Positions 9,112-17,795 of a DNA stretch of 64,000 bases are shown here, one piece after another. Numbering within the stretch: the stretch's first letter is position 1; every line of letters starts with the position of its first letter. Location of the stretch: assembly GCA_963921305.4 (NCBI GenBank), contig CAWUEX030000002.1, positions 310,001-374,000 of the forward strand. Direction: 5' to 3'. The DNA comes from CAWUEX02 sp963921305. Lineage in GTDB: Bacteria; Pseudomonadota; Alphaproteobacteria; Rhodospirillales; Rhodospirillaceae. The position numbers were made by a program, and so were the translations under genes. The notes under the pieces are model-generated. The model made no database searches, had not been told where the DNA came from, and saw only the letters and a list, made by a program, of their open reading frames with translations.

Positions 9112-10320
9112 ATGAACGACAGCCTATTTCCGAATATGAACCGCCGCAGCCTGTTCACCTCCGCCGCGGCGATGGCATCCCTGACTATGATGGACTCTCA
9201 TGCGCAGGCCAAAGAGGTCGAGGAGCTTTTGCAATACGCGGAAAGTGTTTCGCCCCGGACCATGGACGTGCGCGGCCGCATCCGCAAATACGTGCGCTTC
9301 CCCAACATGAAGATGGAAACCAAGGGCGATTTCTACGCCGGCGTCTACGCCTGGCGCTTGCAAACACTTGAGAAGGCTGCCGCCGTACGCGCGGTCGAAG
9401 TGCTCAACGCCAAAGGCGTGGAAGACGATCCGGATATGTCCTGGGAAGAAGCAGTCAGCCTGCTGGAGGCGGATCCGATTATCGCCATGACCGGACGGAT
9501 GCGGCACACCCATCAGAAGCTGAAATACGACATGCTCCAGAAGGAGTATCACAAGATGGCCGATCCGTTCCTGGCCGAGATGGAGCGCGCCGATGCGACC
9601 CATCCGGAACGCCTGGAACTGAACTTGGACATGCATATTCCGGAGTACACCGCCCATGAAATTCACTCCATGCCGGGCGGCTACGTCGGCGATGAGTTCG
9701 CCGGTCACATGTATCACGCCGGAACGGATCTCGGCGCCTATGTGGACGTGAACTTCCACGACCGCATTCACATGACCATGGCGCGCAATTCCCTCGAACC
9801 GGCAGACGGCAAGGTGCGGCGCATTCTCGATATCGGCACATCGATCGGCCAGTACGCAACATCGATGAAGCGCAAGTATCCCGACGCGGAAGTTTGGGGC
9901 ATCGACATCGGCGCGCCGATGGTGCGGTACGCCCACATGAAAGCCGTGGACATGGGTGTAGAGGTCAACTTCGCCCAGCGGCTGGCCGAGGACACCAAGT
10001 TCCCGGACGGCCACTTCGACATCGTCACGTCGAACCTTTTGTTCCACGAAGTGACGGAACAGGCATCGCGCGACATCATTCATGAGATGGCCCGCGTGCT
10101 GCGCCCCGGCGGTGTGTTCTCCGCCACTGACCAGAACAACGACATGGAAACCGCGCACAACAAGTTCACGCGCTGGTATAACTACCGTTGGAACCACGAA
10201 GACTGGTATCTGGATTGGCATCAGGTCGACTTCCCCGGCGAGATGCGCAAGGCCGGATTTAAAGTCGAGAAGTTCGAAGGCAGCGGGCTGCATCCGAACT
10301 ACACCGCCATCATGACCTGA
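9112..10320 (+). CDS. Tat-signal SAM-dependent methyltransferase
   Basis: 402 residues. The N-terminus MNRRSLFTSAAAMASL...SHAQA reads as a Tat signal with a signal-peptidase site. A region of about 200 residues without a recognised domain precedes a class I methyltransferase domain: motif I ILDIGTSIGQYATS starts near residue 238, then VWGIDIG, the helix VRYAHMKAVDMG, and DIVTSNLLFHEV and EMARVLRPGGVFSATDQ as motifs IV-V. Loss of the signal is not evident. Methyltransferases need SAM, which is not known to be supplied to the periplasm, so export is puzzling. It is co-transcribed with the 136-residue gene before it and followed by a terminator at 10351-10385. Substrate unknown. Confidence 0.85.
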   Translation: MNDSLFPNMNRRSLFTSAAAMASLTMMDSHAQAKEVEELLQYAESVSPRTMDVRGRIRKYVRFPNMKMETKGDFYAGVYAWRLQTLEKAAAVRAVEVLNAKGVEDDPDMSWEEAVSLLEADPIIAMTGRMRHTHQKLKYDMLQKEYHKMADPFLAEMERADATHPERLELNLDMHIPEYTAHEIHSMPGGYVGDEFAGHMYHAGTDLGAYVDVNFHDRIHMTMARNSLEPADGKVRRILDIGTSIGQYATSMKRKYPDAEVWGIDIGAPMVRYAHMKAVDMGVEVNFAQRLAEDTKFPDGHFDIVTSNLLFHEVTEQASRDIIHEMARVLRPGGVFSATDQNNDMETAHNKFTRWYNYRWNHEDWYLDWHQVDFPGEMRKAGFKVEKFEGSGLHPNYTAIMT

Positions 10321-10350
10321 CACCCGCACCGCCTAGCGGGTACGTCGACG

Positions 10351-10385
10351 AACCCCGTTCCGGTCATCGCTGGGACGGGGTTTTT
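10351..10385 (+). terminator. Rho-independent terminator after the methyltransferase
   Basis: Stem AACCCCGTTCC with GGGACGGGGTT (one G-T pair) around a short loop, running into TTTTT at 10381-10385. Located 30 bases after the stop codon. Confidence 0.85.
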
Positions 10386-10442
10386 CTATGGCCCGCCGCG
10401 TGTACACTTGCGGCCGTGATTTGAGGAGGGAAGGAGATCGCC

Positions 10443-10829
10443 ATGGGCGAATTCAACTGGCTGGCCGTTCTGGTTGGGGCCGCATCATCCTTTGCGATCG
10501 GCTTCCTCTGGTACGGACCACTGTTCGGAGAAGCCTGGAAGGCGGACACCGGCATGACCGACGACAAGATCGGTTCGGTGGGGCGCATCTTTGCCATCGC
10601 CGCCCTGTTCGTTCTGATCGGCGCCGTCGCCGTCAACCTGCTGCTGGATCGCACTCTAGGAGTGCTCGCCCACACCAGCGGCGGTTTCATCATCGGCGTG
10701 GCAGCCGCGGCAGCCCTCGGCATGAACTACGCTTTTGCGCAAAGACCCCGGCGTTTGCTGTTGGTCGACGGCGGGTACATGATCGTGGCCTATGCGGTGA
10801 TGGGCGCGATTGCGGGCGCCTTCAAATAA
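10443..10829 (+). CDS. DUF1761 family small membrane protein
   Basis: 128 residues with four hydrophobic helices (about 5-25, 46-67, 75-95 and 105-127). The N-terminal block NWLAVLVGA...IGFLWYGPLFGEAW is the hallmark of DUF1761, a family of small four-helix inner-membrane proteins without known function. Length matches the family. A ribosome site (GGAGGGAAGGAG) lies before the ATG at 10443. It stands alone between the methyltransferase terminator and the substrate-binding protein gene. Confidence 0.85.
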   Translation: MGEFNWLAVLVGAASSFAIGFLWYGPLFGEAWKADTGMTDDKIGSVGRIFAIAALFVLIGAVAVNLLLDRTLGVLAHTSGGFIIGVAAAAALGMNYAFAQRPRRLLLVDGGYMIVAYAVMGAIAGAFK

Positions 10830-10895
10830 GTTCGCGATATGAGCAACGACACGGCTACCTTCTTTCCGCCGTGATTTAGCGGCTAGGATGGTGGC

Positions 10896-12425
10896 ATGAT
10901 TTTCATGCCCTTCTCCCTCCGCAGGCTGCTGGCAGGTCTTGTATCTCTCTTGGTCTGTTGGTCGGCGTCTGCAATGGCAGACTCCACCTTCCGCATTGCC
11001 CTGACCGCAGCTCCACCGAGCAAAGGTAATCCGCTCCCGACCATCGGCACCACGCCCCAGTTGCTCTGGACGGCGATCTACGACCGCCTTGTCGACATCG
11101 ACAACGACGGCAACGTGGTGCCACAGCTTGCGGAGTCCTGGGAACCGGTGACGGAAACCGAATGGCACTTTCATCTGCGCCAAGACGTGGTGTTTTCCAA
11201 CGGCGAACCGCTGACAGCAGAGACCGTAAAAACAGCCTTCGACATGACCCGCGAAGATGCCGTCAACGCCCTGACTTGGTTCAGGGTCGCCCATCAATAT
11301 CCCCGCATCGACATCATCGGCGAGCATACGGTCGCGTTTCACACCGAGTTTCCAAATGCGATGGCGCCGCGGTACCTGTCGGCATTCTTTGTCGTGCCGT
11401 CCGGGGTTCTCAAAGATGCCGGTATCGCCGGACTCATCAACGAGCCGGTGGGCAGCGGACCCTTCGTGGTCGACGATTGGGCCGCAGACAGAGTGCTGCT
11501 GTCCCGCAACGGCACCTCATGGCGGGCGCCGAAGGTGGACGCCATGGAAGCGCGGTTCGTGCCCGACTCCTCCGCGCGCCTGCAGGCGTTGCTGACCGGA
11601 GAGGTGGATGTCGCCGTTGCCATCAGCCCCGACCAGATGGATCAGCTTGAGATGGCGGGGCACCGGGCGGTAACGCGCAACCCGACGCGCATCATCGTCT
11701 TCGCGCTCAAGTCGAACGACCCAGACTCGCCTTTTGCCGACGAGCGCGTGCGCAAGGCCTACAATTACGCGGTCAACAAAGAGGTCATCACCGAGGTTTT
11801 GCTCGGCGGCCTGGTCGAACCAGCCACGCAGGGCGCCACCCCCTTCTCCGTCGGCTACATCGAAGACCTCGATCTTTATCCCTATGATCCGGACCGGGCG
11901 CGGGCCCTACTGGACGAGGCGGGATACGGGAACGGGCTGTCGTTCACCATCGAGTCCGTCTCTGGCACGCTGCCCAACGACACGGCGATCCTGCAACAGA
12001 TCGCCGCGGACGTCGCACGCGTGGGCATGGATATGACCGTGCAACTGATCACCTACCCCCAACTGTTACGGCGGACATTGCTGGGCGAGTTGGGCGGCGA
12101 CGGCTTCCTGATGGATTTCACAAACCGCTACGCCGACGCTCTGCGCGGCGTGCTCAACACCAATCACACCTGCCGCGGCCCCGGCGAACCCTGGTTTTGC
12201 GACCAGCAGATCCAGCCGGTGATCGATCTGGCGGAGCGGACCTTCGACCTGCAAGAGCGCACCCGTCTGACCGAGCAGGTGGTGCGCTATTACGCCGACG
12301 TGGCGCAATCTTTGTTTCTGTTCCCCGCGCTGGGCCTCGACGGCGTCCACAAGCGGGTGACCTGGTGGCAGCCGATGAACGACCGCTTCATGTATCATTT
12401 GGTCGAACTTGAAGATGAGGGTTAG
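10896..12425 (+). CDS. ABC transporter substrate-binding protein, peptide/nickel family (SBP_bac_5)
   Basis: 509 residues with a Sec signal (hydrophobic LLAGLVSLLVCW, cut after SASAMA). The mature protein shows the SBP_bac_5 pattern: WTAIYDRLVDID near the N-terminus, EWHFHLRQDVVFSNGEPL, VGSGPFVVDDW, VRKAYNYAVNKE and YDPDRARALLDEAGY. Ligands in this family are oligopeptides, nickel or sugars; the ligand here cannot be read. No permease or ATPase gene adjoins, so it is an orphan binding protein. The protein at 41640-43145 is a clear paralogue. The downstream metallo-hydrolase begins 16 bases after the stop and is probably co-transcribed. Confidence 0.85.
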   Translation: MIFMPFSLRRLLAGLVSLLVCWSASAMADSTFRIALTAAPPSKGNPLPTIGTTPQLLWTAIYDRLVDIDNDGNVVPQLAESWEPVTETEWHFHLRQDVVFSNGEPLTAETVKTAFDMTREDAVNALTWFRVAHQYPRIDIIGEHTVAFHTEFPNAMAPRYLSAFFVVPSGVLKDAGIAGLINEPVGSGPFVVDDWAADRVLLSRNGTSWRAPKVDAMEARFVPDSSARLQALLTGEVDVAVAISPDQMDQLEMAGHRAVTRNPTRIIVFALKSNDPDSPFADERVRKAYNYAVNKEVITEVLLGGLVEPATQGATPFSVGYIEDLDLYPYDPDRARALLDEAGYGNGLSFTIESVSGTLPNDTAILQQIAADVARVGMDMTVQLITYPQLLRRTLLGELGGDGFLMDFTNRYADALRGVLNTNHTCRGPGEPWFCDQQIQPVIDLAERTFDLQERTRLTEQVVRYYADVAQSLFLFPALGLDGVHKRVTWWQPMNDRFMYHLVELEDEG

Positions 12426-12440
12426 AGCGGAGGCCAAGCC

Positions 12441-13334
12441 ATGAAAACACAAGTGTTTGGCGATGTGACGGTGGACAAGATCATCGACATGATCGAGCCG
12501 TTCGACGCCGCGCGGGCCTATCCGGGCGCCGACCTGAGCCCGGTCGACGGCTATCGGGACTGGCTGGAGCCGCACTTCTTTGACGTCGATGCCAAGGCGA
12601 TCATCCTCAGCTTTCACAGCTATCTCATCCGCACGCCCTATCACACCATTTTGGTCGACACGTGCATCGGCAATCACAAAACTTTCGGCGGCATGCTGGA
12701 AAAATGGAGCAAACGGTCTGGTCCGTTCTTGGACAATCTCGCCGCGGCCGGCGTGCAACCGCAGGAGATCGACTACGTCATGTGCACCCACCTGCACGCC
12801 GATCATGTGGGCTGGAACACCCAACTGAAAGACGGGCGCTGGGTGCCGACCTTTCCGCGGGCCAAGTACGTGTTTGCCCGCGCCGATTTGGATGCGTCTG
12901 CTGAGCGGGCCAAGAATCCCGAGACGGTGTATATCGCACCCTCCTTTCAGGAAAGTGTGCTACCGGTGATCGAGGCGAACCAGGCGGAAGTCATCGATAC
13001 CGATTTCGCCTTGGACGACACGTTATCGGTCCGCCCCACCCACGGGCATACGCCGGGCCACTATTGCATCGACATCGACGCAGGCGGGCGGAAAGGCATT
13101 TTCACCGGCGACACCCTGCACTGCGCTGTGGGCATCGCGCATCCGGAATGGAACACGACATTCTGCGAAGACCCACACAAGGCGACTGCCACCCGTACCG
13201 CATTGGTCGACGACCTCACCGACCGGGACGTGACCCTATTGGCCGCACACTTTTCCGGGCCGACGGCCGGCCGCGTGATATCGCAAAAGAACAGTGACCG
13301 CCGCCGCTTTTTGATCGCGCCGGAAGCGGTGTGA
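12441..13334 (+). CDS. MBL-fold metallo-hydrolase
   Basis: 297 residues, no signal peptide. The zinc motif THLHADHVGWN (His117, His119, Asp121, His122) is complete, with the later ligands in THGHTPGH, FTGDTLH and a final LLAAHFSGPT. The spacing and the N-terminal substrate-proximal half resemble lactonase-like and quorum-quenching-type members of the superfamily, which hydrolyse lactones or other esters. The exact substrate is not visible. Its stop overlaps the GTG of the following VOC gene by 4 bases, so the two are translationally coupled, and with the binding protein upstream they form a small uptake-and-breakdown operon by inference. Confidence 0.85.
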   Translation: MKTQVFGDVTVDKIIDMIEPFDAARAYPGADLSPVDGYRDWLEPHFFDVDAKAIILSFHSYLIRTPYHTILVDTCIGNHKTFGGMLEKWSKRSGPFLDNLAAAGVQPQEIDYVMCTHLHADHVGWNTQLKDGRWVPTFPRAKYVFARADLDASAERAKNPETVYIAPSFQESVLPVIEANQAEVIDTDFALDDTLSVRPTHGHTPGHYCIDIDAGGRKGIFTGDTLHCAVGIAHPEWNTTFCEDPHKATATRTALVDDLTDRDVTLLAAHFSGPTAGRVISQKNSDRRRFLIAPEAV

Positions 13335-13777
13335 GCGCTCAGATGGGCCTGAAACTCACCCTCGATCACATCAATATCCGCACTGCCAACATGGCAGCGA
13401 TGCAGAAATTCTATGCCGACGTATTGGACCTGAAGCCGGGCGCGCGGCCCGCCTTCGGTGCGCCAGGCGCTTGGCTGTATGCGGAAGAAAAGCACACCGG
13501 TGCGCTATCTACTGTTCGGGAAAACTATCGCGCAGCCTGGGTCCATTTCGTCGAAGTGCCGGAGGTGGCGGTTGATCAGAACAACCTACAAATCGAACAC
13601 TTCGCGTTTACGGCGACGGGCATGGACGTGTTTCTCAAGCGGCTGACGGACGCAGGCTGCGACTACCAACTGGCCGAAATGCCGGACGTCGGACTGGTGC
13701 AGGTCAACTTCCGCGACCCGGACGGCAATCACATCCATGTGGATTTTCCGCTGACAGAGAAGCCTGAAGGCGTGTAA
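13331..13777 (+). CDS. VOC family (glyoxalase/dioxygenase fold) protein
   Basis: 148 residues from a GTG overlapping the metallo-hydrolase stop; an ATG at 13343 is an alternative start. One VOC module: LDHINIRTANMAAMQKFYADVL at the start provides the first His ligand, IEHFAFTATGMDVFLKRL the second half, and NFRDPDGNHIHVDF the C-terminal metal-binding strand with Asp-Pro-Asp-Gly-Asn. Members act as lyases, dioxygenases or resistance proteins, and the reaction cannot be named. Last gene of the 10896-13777 operon, ending 5 bases from the convergent tamB. Confidence 0.8.
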   Translation: MSAQMGLKLTLDHINIRTANMAAMQKFYADVLDLKPGARPAFGAPGAWLYAEEKHTGALSTVRENYRAAWVHFVEVPEVAVDQNNLQIEHFAFTATGMDVFLKRLTDAGCDYQLAEMPDVGLVQVNFRDPDGNHIHVDFPLTEKPEGV

Positions 13778-13782
13778 CGCGG

Positions 13783-16700
13783 TTAGTAGTCCCGGCTCCA
13801 CTCCAGGCCGATGTCCGATCCGGTGTCCTGGCGGGTTGTCGACTTCGCGGCCAGGTTATCCGTCAACTGCCATTCGATGATCAGCTGACTGCCCTGCCCT
13901 TCCAAGCCTTGCTCGACGCCGACGAAGATGTTGCGCGACAAACGCTCGCCCACCACCACGGTGCTGCCGCCCGCATCGGAACCGAAGCGCAAGACATCGA
14001 GGCCGACGCCCCGGCGCAATGTGCCGACAACGCCACCGCGGCCGGCGATGCCCGTCAGTTCTGTCGCCGCATTGGCGAGCTGCACAGCTTCAAGCGGCCC
14101 AAGCTGTCCCGCTGACTTCCCGAACAGAATGCGCGCGAGCACTTCGTCTTGCGGCAGCGGCGGATCGGATGCCAGCGTCACGGTCGGCGCGGAGGCACGG
14201 CCACCGAGTTCCACCCGCGCCGTGATCCCACCAGTCGAACGGCTGGCGGCAACCGACAGCGCCGGATCGATTTGCCCGCCGCCGGTGAACAGCACCTGCC
14301 CCTGGCTGAGGGTAAAAAGTTCACCAAGGAAGGCAAACTCACCGCGCAGAACATCGAGATTGCCATTCAGCTCAGGAGCGGCCAGCGTCCCGCCGAGTTG
14401 GATGTCGGCGGCCCACTCAGAGTCCAGACCGCGGCCGACCACATCCAGGCCCTGGGGTGCGGTGATGCGCACATCCAGATCGGTTTCCTTTCCGGCGCGG
14501 CGGCGGGCGGTGGGAGCAGGCGCGTCAGGATCAACCACATCGAGGACGGGGACAGACTCCACATAGGTCGCGTTGAGGCTGAGTTCGGCAGACCTGACAT
14601 CGACATTACCGTCTATGCGATCGCGCTCCGGCGTTAGACTGTAAGTCAGTTCGCCACTGCCCCGGAGCTTGATGTCGTCGCGCCGCACGAGACGTGTTTC
14701 GTCAAGCGTCAAGGTCAGGCCGCCGGTGAACTCTCCTGTGTTGTCACGGACGATACGCCCTTGCCCAGAGATTCGGCCATCATCTCCATCGGTCGCCGAT
14801 GCTGTGACCGTCACGGCGGAAATGGACTCCGCGTCCAGCTCGACCGTGACATCGCGCAACAATGTGCCAAGGTCGAGGTTTTCGTAGCTACCATCGGTGA
14901 GCCGGGCGAAACCGGAGAGGCGCGGCTGCTCCAGCGTCCCACGCAGAGCGAGATCAATATCTGCCGCGCCGGCCATGCGGTGCGCCACCAAAGGCAGCAA
15001 GACCCAGACCGGCTCGACGGCGCCGGCCCAGGCGAGGCTTAACGAAATCTCGTCTTCCAGCGGGACGCGTATTTGGGTGTCCGCCAGGTTCAGGATGAGT
15101 GGAACGGTGCCGGTCAGCGTCGCCGGTGAGTCCGACAATCCCCGCACGGCGGCATCGACAGTCATTTGCCCACCCTGGGCGGTCAGACTGATGTTGGCAG
15201 CAACGCCGTCGAGGCCCGTGTCCGGCAGGCTGATGTTGGTTGTGGTCAGGCGCAGCGAAGCACTCGGCGCGGCAAGTGCGCCCGTGACCTCAGCATTCAG
15301 GTCGAACACGCCGGTGACCGGCAGATCGGGATCAAGAGTCGACAGCAAATCGAACGGAAGATCGGAGGCCCGCACTTGCGCAGCGACTGAACCGGCGGCT
15401 CGGTCTAGATCCAAAGATGCGGCGAACGACCCGCCATTGGCCGTGAAGTTGACCTCGGGGGCACGGACATCAGTGGGGCTGACCGTCACCGTTGCCGGTT
15501 GGTCGAGAGTCAAAGCACCCCAGGTATCGGTGAGCTCGAACTGTGCCAATGTGACGGACGTCTCGGTTTCGGACTGTGCAACCGCGCCAGCGGCAAACAC
15601 ACTTTGCACCTCCGACGGTGCCTGCGCGGATGCTTCGAACGCCAGAGACGACATCGGTCCGCTCACATCCGCCGACAGAGTGGCCACCGGCTGCGATCCG
15701 ATAAACCCGTTCTCACCGGTGAGGCTGACGTCGAGCCGTGGATCCTCGCCGCCGGTCCAGCGCCCTTTGAATTGCGCGGACCGCAGACCAGCTTCAGCGC
15801 CGGCGTAGCGGATGTTGGCCAGGGTTCCGTCAACCACGATCTCTTGCTGGTTTCCGGCGTCCGACAGGGTAACCGTCGTTTCTGCCGATCCGGAGAGAGG
15901 CAGCCCAAGCAGTGCTGCCGGGAGCGCCAAGCTCTCAAGCGCTGCGACGATTTCACCCGAGACCAGACCCTGGGACAAATTGGCAATGAGGGTGCCGTCG
16001 ATCCGTGTTCCAGCGCCGCGAACGGACATCGACTCAATAGTGGCGCGTTCGCTATCGATTTCTCCTTGCGCTGCAATCGCTAGATCGCCATCTACAACTC
16101 CGAAGGTGCCGTCGAGCGCGATGGGCTGGGGTAACTGCGACAGATCGAGGGTCGCCGTCAGATCGATATCCGACAGGGTTTCCTGACGGATACTCAGGGC
16201 CGGGCTACGAACCTGCACATTCACCAGTGGCGCAGATAGCGCGCCAGACACCGTCGCGTCTCCGGACATTTCACCGGAAACAACATCCGATGCGGCGCTG
16301 AGCTCGCGCAACACCCATGACGCTGTTGCATTGATGGTTTGGGCGCCGAGGTCCACAATTGCGTCAGCGGACGCCCGCACCTGCTCGCCCGCAATCTCGA
16401 AGGCAGACAGAGTGAAGGCTTGCCAATCGGATGTTAGCCGACCGGACAGAGGCAAAGACTCGTCAGCCAGCGCAGCCAACGCGCTGCCACCGACCGTCAA
16501 ACCGGTGACGTCCCCAGCAAAAGACGCGGCCAGCCCCTCGGGCGACACCGAGTCGAGATCGATGTCGAGAGTCAGTTGCGAGCTATCGTCCGCCAGAGTT
16601 GCGAGACGGCCAAGCCCTAACGTCCTCACCGCACCTCGGCCGGTCAGGGACAGATCGTCCAGATTAACTCGGCCAGAAACTTCGACGCTGACATCTCCGC

Positions 16701-17793
16701 TCTCCAGCGACACGGTTGTGATATCGGCAGCGAGAGAGCCATCTGCGTTTGGCCTTATCGCGCCGGTGAGCGCGTAGAGACCCTCGTCGCGGACGACCGG
16801 AGCGAGATCGCCAAGCAGTTGCGCCAGTCCGGTCACGCCACCGCTTACGTCAATGGACAACGTTCCGGACGCCCACTGCGCCTCGGCAACGCCGTCCACA
16901 GAGGGCAGTACGACACCGGATAAGCCGACGTCGGCGCCCCGGTAGAACAGCCGGACTTGCGGCGCAGAGGCCGTACCGGACACGTTAATGTCAGCGGACA
17001 CGGTTGCGAACGTCACACCGGCGTCTTCGGGCAGAGTGGCGGGGCTGAGCGATACGGCACCTTGCGCCGCGAGTTCCTCGGTCCGCACGTTGACGGTGCC
17101 ATCGAGTTTGAGCTGCGAGCCAAGATACTCGGCCGCCAGGTCCGCAGATATGAGCCCGTTTCGGCCAAGCGCCGCGGATCCATCAAGCCGTCCGTCAGAC
17201 TCGAGGTCAGCGATGTTGAGCGTAAAGGACGGTCTGTCTTCGTCGTCCGGCTCGACCTCTGCTCTCACAGAAAGGCTTAAGGGGCGCCCCGCAACCTGTT
17301 CGGCAATATTCAATCGATCGATAGTCGCGGCATCGATCCGAAGACGCATCAGCAGGCCGGCGAGTTCATCAACGTCCAGCCCATCATCAGAGGGTGCAGA
17401 CGCCGCACCGAAGTCCGGCAGCCGGCGCAGCGCGACAACGCCCGCATCAATGCCATCGACCCTGATTTGGCCTGCGAACAGCCCAAGCGGAGTCCACTCG
17501 ACACTCAAGCGGTCCAGCGTCAACCACGTCCCGGCTTGATCTTGCAGAACGACATCGCGGAAGGTCATGCGGGCGGGCAAATCGCCTTCAATATCGCCCA
17601 CGTCCACCGTGATCGACCTGTCCTCACTTAGTAGGCCGGTGACTGCATCGACGATTAAGGCTTCACCGAGAGGCGACTTGAGAAACAGCCATACCGTAAG
17701 AAGGGCGGTGAGCAGCAGCGCGAAGAGGACGCCCACCGCATACACGATACGGCGCGCCCAGAGCGGCAGTGGGAAGGATGTTGCTTCGGTCAT
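13783..17793 (-). CDS. tamB: Translocation and assembly module protein TamB
   Basis: 1336 residues. One N-terminal membrane anchor (about 11-33) is followed by a very long beta-rich periplasmic region of repeated amphipathic strands and a C-terminal DUF490/TamB domain with the typical end (LEWSRDY, preceded by FVGVEQGLEG and LIIEWQLTDNLA). TamB bridges inner and outer membranes. With TamA it supports outer-membrane protein assembly, and related AsmA-like proteins move phospholipids. Its ATG lies 2 bases after the tamA stop, confirming one operon. Size is within the usual 1200-1450 range. Confidence 0.93.
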   Translation of the reverse strand: MTEATSFPLPLWARRIVYAVGVLFALLLTALLTVWLFLKSPLGEALIVDAVTGLLSEDRSITVDVGDIEGDLPARMTFRDVVLQDQAGTWLTLDRLSVEWTPLGLFAGQIRVDGIDAGVVALRRLPDFGAASAPSDDGLDVDELAGLLMRLRIDAATIDRLNIAEQVAGRPLSLSVRAEVEPDDEDRPSFTLNIADLESDGRLDGSAALGRNGLISADLAAEYLGSQLKLDGTVNVRTEELAAQGAVSLSPATLPEDAGVTFATVSADINVSGTASAPQVRLFYRGADVGLSGVVLPSVDGVAEAQWASGTLSIDVSGGVTGLAQLLGDLAPVVRDEGLYALTGAIRPNADGSLAADITTVSLESGDVSVEVSGRVNLDDLSLTGRGAVRTLGLGRLATLADDSSQLTLDIDLDSVSPEGLAASFAGDVTGLTVGGSALAALADESLPLSGRLTSDWQAFTLSAFEIAGEQVRASADAIVDLGAQTINATASWVLRELSAASDVVSGEMSGDATVSGALSAPLVNVQVRSPALSIRQETLSDIDLTATLDLSQLPQPIALDGTFGVVDGDLAIAAQGEIDSERATIESMSVRGAGTRIDGTLIANLSQGLVSGEIVAALESLALPAALLGLPLSGSAETTVTLSDAGNQQEIVVDGTLANIRYAGAEAGLRSAQFKGRWTGGEDPRLDVSLTGENGFIGSQPVATLSADVSGPMSSLAFEASAQAPSEVQSVFAAGAVAQSETETSVTLAQFELTDTWGALTLDQPATVTVSPTDVRAPEVNFTANGGSFAASLDLDRAAGSVAAQVRASDLPFDLLSTLDPDLPVTGVFDLNAEVTGALAAPSASLRLTTTNISLPDTGLDGVAANISLTAQGGQMTVDAAVRGLSDSPATLTGTVPLILNLADTQIRVPLEDEISLSLAWAGAVEPVWVLLPLVAHRMAGAADIDLALRGTLEQPRLSGFARLTDGSYENLDLGTLLRDVTVELDAESISAVTVTASATDGDDGRISGQGRIVRDNTGEFTGGLTLTLDETRLVRRDDIKLRGSGELTYSLTPERDRIDGNVDVRSAELSLNATYVESVPVLDVVDPDAPAPTARRRAGKETDLDVRITAPQGLDVVGRGLDSEWAADIQLGGTLAAPELNGNLDVLRGEFAFLGELFTLSQGQVLFTGGGQIDPALSVAASRSTGGITARVELGGRASAPTVTLASDPPLPQDEVLARILFGKSAGQLGPLEAVQLANAATELTGIAGRGGVVGTLRRGVGLDVLRFGSDAGGSTVVVGERLSRNIFVGVEQGLEGQGSQLIIEWQLTDNLAAKSTTRQDTGSDIGLEWSRDY

Positions 17794-17795
17794 AA

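Noticed and set aside
9124..10329. Long open frame on the minus strand opposite the Tat methyltransferase
   Set aside because: High GC gives long antisense frames. The plus frame has a signal peptide and SAM motifs, so this one is a shadow.
12066..12824. Minus-strand frame across the binding protein and metallo-hydrolase genes
   Set aside because: Antisense to two well-supported genes and without motifs.
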